This document shows, in pieces, positions 8,377 to 16,645 of a DNA stretch of 64,000 nucleotides; position 1 is the first letter of the stretch, and each line of letters begins with the position of its first letter. Origin of the DNA: Novispirillum itersonii (lineage in GTDB: Bacteria > Pseudomonadota > Alphaproteobacteria > Rhodospirillales > Rhodospirillaceae); contig NZ_JACIIX010000004.1 in assembly GCF_014205675.1 (NCBI RefSeq), positions 124,001 to 188,000 of the forward strand, in the 5' to 3' direction. The position numbers were made by a program, and so were the translations under genes. Under the pieces are notes generated by a model. That model ran no database searches. It had not been told where the DNA came from and saw nothing but the letters and a program-made list of their open reading frames with translations.

Positions 8377-9504
8377 TTACAGAGCCTGCGCAGCACCATC
8401 AGATGCAGCAGGTCCCGTGGGTGATCCGGGGAGAACAACAGCATCCACAGGCTGCCCGGCTTCTGCCGGGGCAGCGGCACGCTGTTGGACACGTTCGCCA
8501 AGGTGGCGGCACTCTTCCTTGATTTTTTCGTTCAGCTCATTGCTGACGAGATCAACGGCAACGCCGATGGCATTGGCAAAGCCGACATGATCGGTGCCGC
8601 CATGACTCTTCACGCAGATCCCATTCAATCCAATGAACATCGCGCCGTTATAACGGCGGGGGTCGGTGCGCTTCTTCACACGGTCCATTGCGCCCTTCGC
8701 CAGAAGATACCCGATCTTGGCGAGGAAGCTTGCCTCAAAGGCAGACTTCAGGAACGTGCTGTAAAGCTTCGCGGTCCCCTCTGCGGTCTTCAGCGCAACG
8801 TTGCCGGTAAAGCCGTCGGTGACAACGACATCCACCGCACCGGCACCGATATCATTACCTTCGACGAAGCCCTTGAACTCCATGCTCTCAGGCGCATTGT
8901 CGCGCAGCATCTGGGACGCAAGGCGCAGGGTGTCGGTGCCTTTCAGGTCCTCGGACCCGATATTCAGCAATCCGACCGTCGGACGGTCAAGCCCGAGAAG
9001 CGAGCGGGCGAAAACTTCGCCCATAATCGCGAATTCCACCAGATTATTGGCGTCGCATTCCGCGTTGGCGCCAAGATCCAGCATCACGCTTTCCCCCCGG
9101 ATTGTCGGCAGGAGAGTCGCGATGGCCGGACGGTTCACGCCCGGCAGGGTCCGTAAAATCAACTTGGCCATCGCCATCAGGGCGCCGGTGTTTCCGGCAG
9201 AGACGATACCGGCCGCCTCCCCATCCTTCACCGCCTTGATGGCCAGCCACATACTGGAATTCCGCCCCTGACGAACAGCCTGAGACGGCTTATCGTCATT
9301 GGTAACGGCATCCGGGGTGTGGCGGATGGTGCAATATGGACGAAGCTTCTTTTTCAGCAGTGGCCGAATTTTAGCTTCATCTCCAAACAGCAGGTAATGC
9401 ACGTTTGGATAGCGTTTCCGCGCAATTTTAATGCTCTTGACCACCATCTTCGGGGCAAAGTCCCCTCCCATGGCATCAAGCGCGAGAACGAGCGGAGCGC
9501 TCAA
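8377..9504 (-). CDS. plsX: Phosphate acyltransferase PlsX, TTG start
   Basis: PlsX converts acyl-ACP to acyl-phosphate for the PlsY route to phosphatidic acid. The 375-residue protein opens with the family signature LALDAMGGDFAP. It keeps the conserved GNTGALM, GANAECD and GNVALKTAEG segments. The last 35 residues are an Ala/Pro-rich tail with no obvious role. The only start that fits the homologous N-terminus is TTG at 9502-9504, with GAGGTGG four bases upstream; there is no ATG or GTG in a suitable place. It follows rpmF and precedes fabH. The rare start codon may limit its translation. Confidence 0.94.
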   Translation of the reverse strand: MSAPLVLALDAMGGDFAPKMVVKSIKIARKRYPNVHYLLFGDEAKIRPLLKKKLRPYCTIRHTPDAVTNDDKPSQAVRQGRNSSMWLAIKAVKDGEAAGIVSAGNTGALMAMAKLILRTLPGVNRPAIATLLPTIRGESVMLDLGANAECDANNLVEFAIMGEVFARSLLGLDRPTVGLLNIGSEDLKGTDTLRLASQMLRDNAPESMEFKGFVEGNDIGAGAVDVVVTDGFTGNVALKTAEGTAKLYSTFLKSAFEASFLAKIGYLLAKGAMDRVKKRTDPRRYNGAMFIGLNGICVKSHGGTDHVGFANAIGVAVDLVSNELNEKIKEECRHLGERVQQRAAAPAEAGQPVDAVVLPGSPTGPAASDGAAQAL

Positions 9505-9545
9505 AGCACCACCTCACACCTGTCGGTCAGACGCATCCCGAGGCC

Positions 9546-9728
9546 TTAAGCGGCCTCGGACGCCACGACTTCACGACCGTCATAGTGGCCGCAGGAGCCG
9601 CAAACGTGATGCGGGCGCTTCATTTCGCCGCAGTTCGGGCATTCGTTGTGGGCATGAGCCACGACGCCATCGTGCGAACGACGCATGTTGCGACGGGACT
9701 TGGAGGTCTTCTTCTTAGGAACGGCCAT
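9546..9728 (-). CDS. rpmF: 50S ribosomal protein L32
   Basis: This 60-residue protein has the L32 N-terminus [18 protein letters not shown], rich in Lys and Arg, and a four-Cys zinc ribbon: CPNCG followed by CGSCGHY (C-x2-C ... C-x2-C). It therefore belongs to the zinc-containing C+ form. It sits between the yceD-like gene and plsX, the classic yceD-rpmF-plsX order. A good sigma-70-like promoter lies upstream at 9819-9845. Confidence 0.97.
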   Translation of the reverse strand: MAVPKKKTSKSRRNMRRSHDGVVAHAHNECPNCGEMKRPHHVCGSCGHYDGREVVASEAA

Positions 9729-9818
9729 TTTCTGCTACTCTCAATCCGGTTCTCAGGGCCAGTCTGGCGATGGCACCGGCACGGTGCCCTTGGCTGCCCT
9801 GACTGGAAGGTCAGCCTT

Positions 9819-9845
9819 ATTATACAAAAAGGCGGTGGACCGCAA
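9819..9845 (-). promoter_or_regulatory. Candidate sigma-70 promoter for rpmF-plsX-fabH
   Basis: On the minus strand TTGCGG (9840-9845) is followed after 15 bases by a perfect TATAAT (9819-9824), about 90 bases upstream of the rpmF start. The spacer is short but the -10 box is consensus. Confidence 0.55.
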
Positions 9846-9853
9846 CTGCCACC

Positions 9854-10441
9854 TTACTCTTTAAGCGGATTTTTATTCTTCAGCCCGGCAAGGGCGGAAA
9901 ACGGATTCTCTTTTTCCGGTCCGTTGACGGTCACACCGATTACCGCATCAGGCACGGTAAAGGCAACCCCTTCTGCCCGCGGGTAAGGATCAATCGACAG
10001 CGCCAGCTGTTCAGCGACAATTTCGCCAAGATCAATCATGCCGTCAACCACCGGGTCAGGAAGATCTTGATCCTCCACGGTCCACTCCACTTCCAGCGGC
10101 AGCTCCTTCGGGGCATTGAAGCTGAAAATCCGGTCAATTTCTTCAGAAATCGTAGTGCTCAGCGGTTGCAGGGTCACCACGCAGTTCTGTTCCACCACAG
10201 CGGTCATGGTCCCCGTCACCTTCAGGAGACTGCCACCGGCAAAAGGCTTGACGTGCAGCACCCCCTTCAGGGATGTCAGGGCAGTCAGGCTAAAGCGCCC
10301 CGCCAGCGCCAGCGCCTCCTCCGCCGTGGGCTCCACCGTCCAGTGGCGGCCAAGATCAGGCAGACGCTCCACATTGACAGGGCGGGAAAACTCCGGGGCG
10401 GCCGGGGTTGCGCTCCCCGTTTCTGGCTGGTTCTGGGTCAT
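9854..10441 (-). CDS. YceD/DUF177 family protein
   Basis: The 195-residue product resembles the YceD (DUF177) family, linked to 23S rRNA and ribosomal protein synthesis in bacteria and always close to rpmF. Features seen are the conserved centre VVEQNCVVTLQPLSTTISEEIDRIF, then a Glu/Asp-rich stretch, GMIDLGEIVAEQLALSIDPYPR and a short basic end with NPFSALAGLK. Family members often have a Cys at the first of these motifs, present here. I chose the ATG at 10441 because GGAGGG lies four bases upstream; the frame extends 27 codons further without a site. The context before rpmF-plsX-fabH supports the call. Confidence 0.85.
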   Translation of the reverse strand: MTQNQPETGSATPAAPEFSRPVNVERLPDLGRHWTVEPTAEEALALAGRFSLTALTSLKGVLHVKPFAGGSLLKVTGTMTAVVEQNCVVTLQPLSTTISEEIDRIFSFNAPKELPLEVEWTVEDQDLPDPVVDGMIDLGEIVAEQLALSIDPYPRAEGVAFTVPDAVIGVTVNGPEKENPFSALAGLKNKNPLKE

Positions 10442-10556
10442 CACACCCTCCCTCATCCTTGCGCCAGCGTGCCGAATGGCAGCCATGGCGTACAATAACG
10501 TTTCAATGAAATCTTGCCCCATACGATCTCGGCAATGGAGCAGACATGAATGATGC

Positions 10557-11087
10557 TCAGCGGGCGCGGAAGGAAACCTTCCCAGCGATCAGCTCACCGA
10601 TGGGCTGATCGGCAAGAGCGGCAGCCTGCGCCCGGACATAAGACGACATCCTGTCAATCTGAGCCGGATCGGGTTCGGTCCCGCGGTAGAGATTCCGCGT
10701 CAGCGCATCAGCCAGCGGGCCGGGTTCCGTTACCGTCACCCCTTCCTCATAGGCAGCGATACGGCCATAGAGGGCTTTCGCCATCCCCTTGATATGTTTA
10801 CCGACGGACAGATCTCCGACCCCCATTTCACGGAGGTTGCGATCCATATCCTGAAACATAAGGTCGAAGACGGCCTGCGCCAGCTCCGCCGCATCCGGCG
10901 TCTGCTCCGCCTTCAGGCGGCGCAGCACGAGAAAGGCATGCAGACAGATCATGTCAAAACGGCCGTCGACAGTATCTGGCACACCATCCCCGACATAGAA
11001 CTGCTCCTGGCGGGACTGCGCCACCAGGGACAGATACAGCCCCTCGGCGGGCTTCTGCCAGCGGCGCTTCCTGAAAAAGCCGAACAT
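10557..11087 (-). CDS. Ubiquinol-cytochrome c chaperone (CBP3) family protein
   Basis: This 176-residue protein matches the CBP3 / ubiquinol-cytochrome c chaperone family, which helps assemble cytochrome bc1. It has the family signature SLVAQSRQEQFYVGDGVPDTVDGR split over two segments and the helical LHAFLVLRRLK, then FDLMFQDMDRNLREMGVGDLSV with KHIKGMAKALYGR. It has no membrane helix or signal peptide. AAGGA six bases upstream supports the start. It lies upstream of the yceD-like gene on the same strand and diverges from bamE, an arrangement common in this group. The bc1 genes themselves are not in the window. Confidence 0.85.
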   Translation of the reverse strand: MFGFFRKRRWQKPAEGLYLSLVAQSRQEQFYVGDGVPDTVDGRFDMICLHAFLVLRRLKAEQTPDAAELAQAVFDLMFQDMDRNLREMGVGDLSVGKHIKGMAKALYGRIAAYEEGVTVTEPGPLADALTRNLYRGTEPDPAQIDRMSSYVRAQAAALADQPIGELIAGKVSFRAR

Positions 11088-11184
11088 GGAGGTTCCTTCT
11101 TTACGGTCGTCAGTATCGTTAGCCCTGCATTTAGCCCAGCCACCCTGTGGTGTCGAGCAAAAGGGAGCGGAGCCGGTCCCAGCT

Positions 11185-11213
11185 TTGCAAATGAAGTGCG
11201 CTGCTGCTATAAG
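11185..11213 (+). promoter_or_regulatory. Candidate sigma-70 promoter for bamE
   Basis: TTGCAA (11185-11190) and TATAAG (11208-11213) are separated by exactly 17 bases and lie 75 bases upstream of the bamE start, in the divergent spacer with the CBP3 gene. Confidence 0.65.
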
Positions 11214-11288
11214 GTTGCGTGGCTTGGCATCTGCCGCAAGAGGCGGGCCACCGAACGCCGAACCCTTTTTTAGGATGAGTCTGGACAG

Positions 11289-11762
11289 ATGGCCTTAGGT
11301 ACGAGTCGGATTGTCAGATTGACCGCCATCCCCGCCCTGATGGCCTGCGGAATTCTGCTGGCTGCCTGCTCTCCGGAAGTCCGCACCCATGGGGCCATGC
11401 CCCCGAAAAGCGCCCTCTCCCAGATTGAACCGGGCAAAAGCACCCGCGCCGACATCGCGCAGGTTCTGGGTACACCGTCTACCACGTCGATGTTTGATAA
11501 CGGAGAGGTCTGGTACTACATCGGCTCCCGCCATCAGCAGGTTTCATTTCATGCGAATGAAGAGCTGGAGCGTCAGGTGATCATTTTCACCTTCGACAAA
11601 AGCGGCGTGATGGACGAAATGAAGACCCTCGACAAAAACTCCGGGAAGGAAATCACGCTGGTTTCCCGCAAGACCCCCAGCGCCGGGCATGAGCTGACGA
11701 TCATGGAACAGTTCCTTGGCAACATCGGCCGCTTCAACAGCGGCGGCCAGGGGTCCAAGTAA
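11289..11762 (+). CDS. bamE: Outer membrane assembly lipoprotein BamE (SmpA/OmlA)
   Basis: BamE is a small lipoprotein of the beta-barrel assembly machine. The 157-residue precursor has a signal peptide ending in the lipobox LLAAC, so the mature protein begins at Cys26 or so. The SmpA/OmlA core follows: a KSTRADIAQVLGTPS motif and then EVWYYIGSR. The C-terminal 40 residues after the core are an extension rich in polar residues, common in alphaproteobacteria. It diverges from the CBP3-type gene, has its own predicted promoter and ends just before a strong hairpin. Confidence 0.92.
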   Translation: MALGTSRIVRLTAIPALMACGILLAACSPEVRTHGAMPPKSALSQIEPGKSTRADIAQVLGTPSTTSMFDNGEVWYYIGSRHQQVSFHANEELERQVIIFTFDKSGVMDEMKTLDKNSGKEITLVSRKTPSAGHELTIMEQFLGNIGRFNSGGQGSK

Positions 11763-11785
11763 CGGCCACCCGCTATCCAGCAATA

Positions 11786-11820
11786 CAGACGGGGCCCTCC
11801 ACAGCGGAGGGCCCCGTCTG
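11786..11820. terminator. Hairpin between bamE and hppA
   Basis: A perfect 15-bp stem (11786-11800 with 11806-11820) with a five-base loop separates two converging genes. There is no T run on either side, so it may act as a bidirectional RNA-stabilising or weak termination structure. Confidence 0.65.
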
Positions 11821-11829
11821 CTGTGCGCT

Positions 11830-13908
11830 CTATGACGCGATCAGCGCCAGCAGCAGAATGGCCACGATGTTGGTGATCTTGATCATCGGATTAATGGCCG
11901 GGCCTGCCGTATCCTTGTACGGATCCCCGACGGTATCGCCGGTCACCGCTGCCTTATGGGCATCGGATCCCTTACCGCCGAAATGACCGTCCTCAATGTA
12001 CTTTTTGGCATTATCCCAGGCACCACCGCCCGATGTCATCGAGATGGCGACAAACAGCCCGGTGACGATGGTTCCCAGCAGCATCGCCCCCAGTGCCGTA
12101 AAGGCAGCAGCCTGCCCCGAAAACAGCCAGACCACCCCTGTCAGGATCACTGGTGACAATACGGGCAGCAGGGACGGCACGATCATTTCCCGGATGGCAG
12201 CCCGGGTCAGCATATCGACGCAGGTTCCGTATTCCGGTTTGGCGGTCCCCTCCATAATCCCCGGGATTGTCTGAAACTGGCGTCGGACCTCCAGCACCAC
12301 AGCCCCGGCCGCCCGCCCGACAGCCTGCATGCCGAGGGCACCGAACAGATACGGTAAAAGTCCGCCGATAAACAATCCGACCACCACATAGGGGTCCTGC
12401 AACGAAAACTGCACCGACAGATCCGGAAAGTAGTGATGCAGATCCTCAATATACGCCGCAAACAGCACCAGAGCAGCGAGACCGGCGGATCCAATCGCAT
12501 ATCCTTTGGTCACGGCCTTGGTGGTATTTCCAACCGCATCAAGGGCATCCGTAATCTTTCTGACCTCCGGGGGAAGGTTTGCCATCTCGGCGATCCCCCC
12601 CGCATTGTCCGTCACCGGCCCATAGGCATCCAGCGCGACGACAATCCCCGCCAGCGCCAGCATAGTCGTGGCAGCGATGGCAATGCCATACAGGCCAGCC
12701 AGACCATAGGCGACGAGAATACCGATACTGATCACAGCCACCGGCAGGGCAGTCGCCTCCATCGACACCGCCAATCCCTGAATGACATTGGTTCCGTGCC
12801 CGGTTTCCGAGGCCCGGGCCACCGAATGAACCGGCCGGTGATTCGTTCCCGTATAATATTCGGTGATCCAGACAATCAGCCCGGTAACGGCCAGTCCCGT
12901 AAAGGAACATCCGATCATCGCGGCAGCACTGATCATCTGCCCGCTGCGGGTGACGGCACCGTCCGGAAACATCAGGAGGGTAACGCCGATGATCAGCACC
13001 GCAGAAACTCCGGCGGCACCGATAAATCCCTTATACAGCGCCTGCATGATATTGCCCGAAGGCCCCAGATGAACAAAAAACGTGGCGATCACCGATGCCA
13101 CGATGCAGACAGCCCCGATCATCAACGGAAACATCATCATCGACGCGGCCTGTCCGTCGGGGAAGAAAATTGCCCCCAACAGCATGGTCGCCACCACCGT
13201 AACGGCGTAGGTTTCAAAGAGGTCCGCCGCCATCCCGGCACAGTCGCCGACGTTGTCCCCGACATTATCGGCGATGACGGCCGGATTGCGGGGATCATCC
13301 TCGGGAATTCCGGCCTCAACCTTGCCGACCAGATCGGCCCCGACGTCGGCCCCTTTGGTAAAGATCCCCCCGCCCAGCCGGGCGAAAATCGAAATCAGGG
13401 ATGCCCCGAAACTGAGAGCGACCAACGCTTCGAGAATCTGCCGCTGCGCCAGCCCCCCGGCCAGCAGAACGGCATAGTAGCCCGCCACCCCCAGCAGGCC
13501 GAGACCAACAACCAGCAGACCGGTAATCGCCCCGGAGCGGAACGCCACCTGCAATGCCGGAGCAAGGCCACCACTGCGGGCTGCCTCTGCCGTACGGACG
13601 TTTGCCCGCACCGAAACATGCATTCCGGCAAAGCCGGTGAGGGCGGAAAGCCCGGCCCCGATGGCGTAACCGACGGCCACATGAAGGCCAAGGCGAGCCC
13701 CGAGGAGAATCCCGATCAGGGCCCCGACAACGGCGATGGTTTTGTATTGTCGCTTAAGATAGGCCGCAGCCCCTTCCTGCACGGCGGCGGCAATTCTCTG
13801 CATTTCAGCAGTGCCGGTTCCGGCGGATAAAATCGACCGGGTGGCGAAGGCAGCGTACCCAATCGCCAGCAAGCCACAGGCGATGATGAACACGAATGAG
13901 GCGGCCAT
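11830..13908 (-). CDS. hppA: Membrane H+-translocating pyrophosphatase, K+-independent type
   Basis: HppA couples pyrophosphate hydrolysis to proton export across the inner membrane. The 692-residue protein has about 16 hydrophobic segments. It shows the substrate motif [19 protein letters not shown], the [19 protein letters not shown] acidic motif, and the C-terminal Gly/Asp motifs [14 protein letters not shown] and [14 protein letters not shown]. In [10 protein letters not shown] the switch position is Lys464, the residue that marks the K+-independent subfamily; K+-dependent forms have Ala there. GGAGGG sits four bases before the ATG. It is a single gene, flanked by a hairpin downstream and by the fliL-like gene upstream. 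Confidence 0.96.
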   Translation of the reverse strand: MAASFVFIIACGLLAIGYAAFATRSILSAGTGTAEMQRIAAAVQEGAAAYLKRQYKTIAVVGALIGILLGARLGLHVAVGYAIGAGLSALTGFAGMHVSVRANVRTAEAARSGGLAPALQVAFRSGAITGLLVVGLGLLGVAGYYAVLLAGGLAQRQILEALVALSFGASLISIFARLGGGIFTKGADVGADLVGKVEAGIPEDDPRNPAVIADNVGDNVGDCAGMAADLFETYAVTVVATMLLGAIFFPDGQAASMMMFPLMIGAVCIVASVIATFFVHLGPSGNIMQALYKGFIGAAGVSAVLIIGVTLLMFPDGAVTRSGQMISAAAMIGCSFTGLAVTGLIVWITEYYTGTNHRPVHSVARASETGHGTNVIQGLAVSMEATALPVAVISIGILVAYGLAGLYGIAIAATTMLALAGIVVALDAYGPVTDNAGGIAEMANLPPEVRKITDALDAVGNTTKAVTKGYAIGSAGLAALVLFAAYIEDLHHYFPDLSVQFSLQDPYVVVGLFIGGLLPYLFGALGMQAVGRAAGAVVLEVRRQFQTIPGIMEGTAKPEYGTCVDMLTRAAIREMIVPSLLPVLSPVILTGVVWLFSGQAAAFTALGAMLLGTIVTGLFVAISMTSGGGAWDNAKKYIEDGHFGGKGSDAHKAAVTGDTVGDPYKDTAGPAINPMIKITNIVAILLLALIAS

Positions 13909-14078
13909 CGGACCCTCCCCTGCCAGTTATGTCAGGTCAATGGTCGCAAAAGCCCGCACAGACCGCAAGGTTACAGAATCCACACTCTTCGGAGGTTATT
14001 CGCGAATCGGGTCCGCCCGCCATAATCCCCCGCCCAGCCTCACGGCACGGGCAGTCTCAGGTCCGGTCACTGCAAGTC

Positions 14079-14552
14079 TTACCGGATGAAGGCCGACATG
14101 ATGATGATCTCCTTCACCTGCCCTGTCCCGACGACTCGCTCGGTAATGACTTTCAGGCGATCTTTGATTGCCCGGAAATCAGGGGTGGTCCGCCGCTCCA
14201 TCATCTCCGGCACCATCTGGAACAACGCCCGCAGATACAGGTCATGCAGCTGCGGCAAAAACTTCGCGACAGCCGACTCTGTTCCGGGAGCCAGTTCCAG
14301 CCGGAGGGCAAAGTAGATATTGCTGCTGACGGTCTTGTTCTGGATGATCGGCACCGAGAACGGCGCCATTCCCAGAAAAACCGGATCGACACGCGGGGGC
14401 GGCCCCGGCGGCGGGGCAGTCTCGGCTTTTTGATCGACCGGCTTGATCAGGCCCCCGGTAATATCCGGAATAACATTGAAGTGAACCAGCCCACCCAACC
14501 CCAGCATAACGGCGACAATCAGCGCCACAACGATCACCAGAACCCGGATCAT
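14079..14552 (-). CDS. FliL-like membrane protein
   Basis: The 157-residue product has one N-terminal membrane helix (VLVIVVALIVAVMLGLGGLV), a Pro-rich linker (about residues 45-55), and a periplasmic part whose pattern resembles the FliL family: SSNIYFALRLELA, then FLPQLHDLYLRALF and an ending in VKEIIIMSAFIR. FliL proteins assist the flagellar stator. No flagellar gene is adjacent; it follows thiL by ten bases on the same strand, so it is probably co-transcribed with the thiamine/riboflavin block. The resemblance is at pattern level, so treat the role as tentative. Confidence 0.6.
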   Translation of the reverse strand: MIRVLVIVVALIVAVMLGLGGLVHFNVIPDITGGLIKPVDQKAETAPPPGPPPRVDPVFLGMAPFSVPIIQNKTVSSNIYFALRLELAPGTESAVAKFLPQLHDLYLRALFQMVPEMMERRTTPDFRAIKDRLKVITERVVGTGQVKEIIIMSAFIR

Positions 14553-14562
14553 CGCCGCCTCC

Positions 14563-15540
14563 TTAAAAGTGGGTAAAGCCCGTCCGGACAGGCGTCCATG
14601 CCTGACCGGCAGGGTCGGTCAGGTGCAGCCCGGTTCCTTCGGTAAAGGTGCCGATCACCGTAACCGGTGTGCCCCCTGAGGCATTCCATGCCGCAATGAT
14701 GTGGGCCGCAGACGCGGGAAACGCCATCAGCAGCTCGTAATCATCACCGCCGGTCATAATCTGCTCCCAGCTCCCTCGGCCCTCGGCAAGCCACGCCTGA
14801 GCCGCCGCAGACAGAGGAACCCGGGCCATATCAACGGTCGCGCCGACGCCGGAAACCTCGCAGACATGCCCCAGATCCTGCACCAGACCGTCAGAAATAT
14901 CCATACAGGCGTGCATATGCCCTGCCAGCCCTGCTGCGACATCAAGGCGGGGCTGCGGGACCCGGTAACGGTCTGCAAGAAACGCCTGATGCGCCCCCCC
15001 GGAGCCATCAGCCTGACGGGCCGCAAGCAGCCCCAGCGCCCCGTCACCGATGGTTCCGGTCACAGCCAGAAGATCTCCGCCGCGTGCCCCGGAGCGCAGC
15101 ACCGCTGTTCCGGCCGGAACCAGACCAAGAGCCGTCAGGGTAAAGGTCGCAGGGCCGGGGGTGGAGACAGTATCTCCCCCGGCAATCGGCATCGCAAAGG
15201 CCGCCACATCTGCGGCAAGCCCTGAGGCAAAGGCCTCAATCCACTGATCGTCAAGGCCTTTCGGGAAAGCACAGGTCAGGAACGCAGCGCGGGGCTTCGC
15301 CCCCATGGCCGCCAGATCGGACAGATTGACCCGCATCAGCTTCCGGGCAATCGTCTCCGGGGGATCATCCGGCAGAAAATGAACGCCCGCAACGATCGCA
15401 TCCACCGTTGTCACCAGCTGATACCCGGCAGGAAGATCCAGCACCGCGGCATCATCGGTAAGCGCAAGCGCCCCCGGCTCCGACGAAGCCAGGGGCGCAA
15501 ACAGATCGGCGATCAGGCCAAATTCGCCACGACGGCTCAT
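14563..15540 (-). CDS. thiL: Thiamine-monophosphate kinase
   Basis: ThiL phosphorylates thiamine monophosphate to the active diphosphate using ATP. The 325-residue protein shows the family's opening GEFGLIADLFAPL, the Asp-rich LTDDAAVLDLPAG, NLSDLAAMGAKPRA and GGDTVSTPGP motifs, then DISDGLVQDLGH and GGDDYELLMAFP. These are the ATP- and Mg-binding segments of the PurM/ThiL fold. It starts 18 bases after nusB ends, in the block ribD-ribE-ribBX-ribH-nusB-thiL, a conserved order in alphaproteobacteria. Confidence 0.95.
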   Translation of the reverse strand: MSRRGEFGLIADLFAPLASSEPGALALTDDAAVLDLPAGYQLVTTVDAIVAGVHFLPDDPPETIARKLMRVNLSDLAAMGAKPRAAFLTCAFPKGLDDQWIEAFASGLAADVAAFAMPIAGGDTVSTPGPATFTLTALGLVPAGTAVLRSGARGGDLLAVTGTIGDGALGLLAARQADGSGGAHQAFLADRYRVPQPRLDVAAGLAGHMHACMDISDGLVQDLGHVCEVSGVGATVDMARVPLSAAAQAWLAEGRGSWEQIMTGGDDYELLMAFPASAAHIIAAWNASGGTPVTVIGTFTEGTGLHLTDPAGQAWTPVRTGFTHF

Positions 15541-15558
15541 GGTCCTTCCGTCACGCCA

Positions 15559-16098
15559 TTACGCGCCGTCAGCCGGGCGCGGCCGACGGGCGGCTTCCAT
15601 CTCGTCCGGGCGGATCTGGCGGGCCAGCTTATCCAGAACGGCGTTGACCATCCCCGGCTCAGCCCCTTCAAAGAAGGACCGGGTGATATCAACATATTCC
15701 GAAATGCAGCCGCGCGCCGGCATGGTCGGACGCTCCAGCAGCTCATACAGGCCACAGCGCAGGATCGACCGGGTCAGCGGCTCCAGCCGGGTGGCATCCC
15801 AGCTGGTCCCCAACGAGGCGTCAATCACCTCGTCAAGGCGCTTTTTCATGGCATCAACGCCGCGCACCAGAACGGAAAACAGTTCAGCGTGCATCTCGAT
15901 CAGCGGCACGACCTCTTCCGTTTCCAGATCCGGGTTCTCGGCGATAACTTCGCCGCCGATGGCACCGCTGATCAGGTCGGACAGAGCATCTTCCAGCCGA
16001 CCGTCGGTCAACGACAGCTGATAGGTGGCCTGAACCGCCGCCAGACGGGCGGCACCGCGGCGCAGCGCCGCATCGGAGGGTTTTTTCTGTGTCGTCAT
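15559..16098 (-). CDS. nusB: Transcription antitermination factor NusB
   Basis: NusB binds boxA RNA with NusE (S10) in rRNA antitermination. The protein is 179 residues from MTTQKKPSD at 16098; an earlier in-frame ATG would give a poor N-terminus overlapping ribH. Features are the RRGAARLAAVQATYQ opening helix and the conserved end region ILRCGLYELLERP, EYVDITRSFF, GMVNAVLDKLARQIR. It lies between ribH and thiL, the usual neighbours, 16 bases after the ribH stop. Confidence 0.94.
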   Translation of the reverse strand: MTTQKKPSDAALRRGAARLAAVQATYQLSLTDGRLEDALSDLISGAIGGEVIAENPDLETEEVVPLIEMHAELFSVLVRGVDAMKKRLDEVIDASLGTSWDATRLEPLTRSILRCGLYELLERPTMPARGCISEYVDITRSFFEGAEPGMVNAVLDKLARQIRPDEMEAARRPRPADGA

Positions 16099-16114
16099 GG
16101 GGTCCGGGGGCCGA

Positions 16115-16576
16115 TTACAGGCCCAGTTCCTTTTTAATTTCAATCATACGCATGCAGGCGGCGGCAGCTTTGCCGCCAAGGTTCTTGCCGTCCACGCGCG
16201 ACCGCACCACTGCCTGATCCCAGGTCTGGCAGGTCAGGATGCCGTTGCCGATGGCGAGGGAATAATCCAGCGCAAGCTGCTGAACGCCCCGCATCGCTTC
16301 GTTGCAGACGTGTTCGTAATGGTCGGTTTCGCCTTTGATCGCGCAGCCCAGCACGATGTACCCGGCATAGCGGGTATCGGTCGCCCGCAGCTCCATGGCG
16401 CGGATAGCAAAGCGGATCACCGCCGGAATTTCCAGAATTCCCGGCACGATGACGCGCTTGTAGCCAGCGCCGCGGGCCGTCAACTCCTGCACCGCACCCT
16501 TCACCAGCTGATCGGCCAGCTCATCATAAAAACGGGCCTCAACGATCAGGATGCGCGGACCGGAAGCAGAACTCAT
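16115..16576 (-). CDS. ribH: 6,7-dimethyl-8-ribityllumazine synthase
   Basis: RibH joins 5-amino-6-ribitylaminouracil and 3,4-dihydroxybutanone 4-phosphate. The 153-residue protein has the substrate-binding VPGILEIPAVIRFA, the GCAIKGETDHYEHVCNEA segment that includes the catalytic His, and GILTCQTWDQAVVRS near the end. The size fits the icosahedral or pentameric type. It lies 69 bases after ribBX on the same strand and before nusB. No FMN riboswitch is visible in that short gap. Confidence 0.96.
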   Translation of the reverse strand: MSSASGPRILIVEARFYDELADQLVKGAVQELTARGAGYKRVIVPGILEIPAVIRFAIRAMELRATDTRYAGYIVLGCAIKGETDHYEHVCNEAMRGVQQLALDYSLAIGNGILTCQTWDQAVVRSRVDGKNLGGKAAAACMRMIEIKKELGL

Positions 16577-16645
16577 GGTGTCACCTTTTCCGTGGCAGGA
16601 GAGGACTTAATCAGTACAGAAATGGTACAGGAGCAACAGGCAGGA

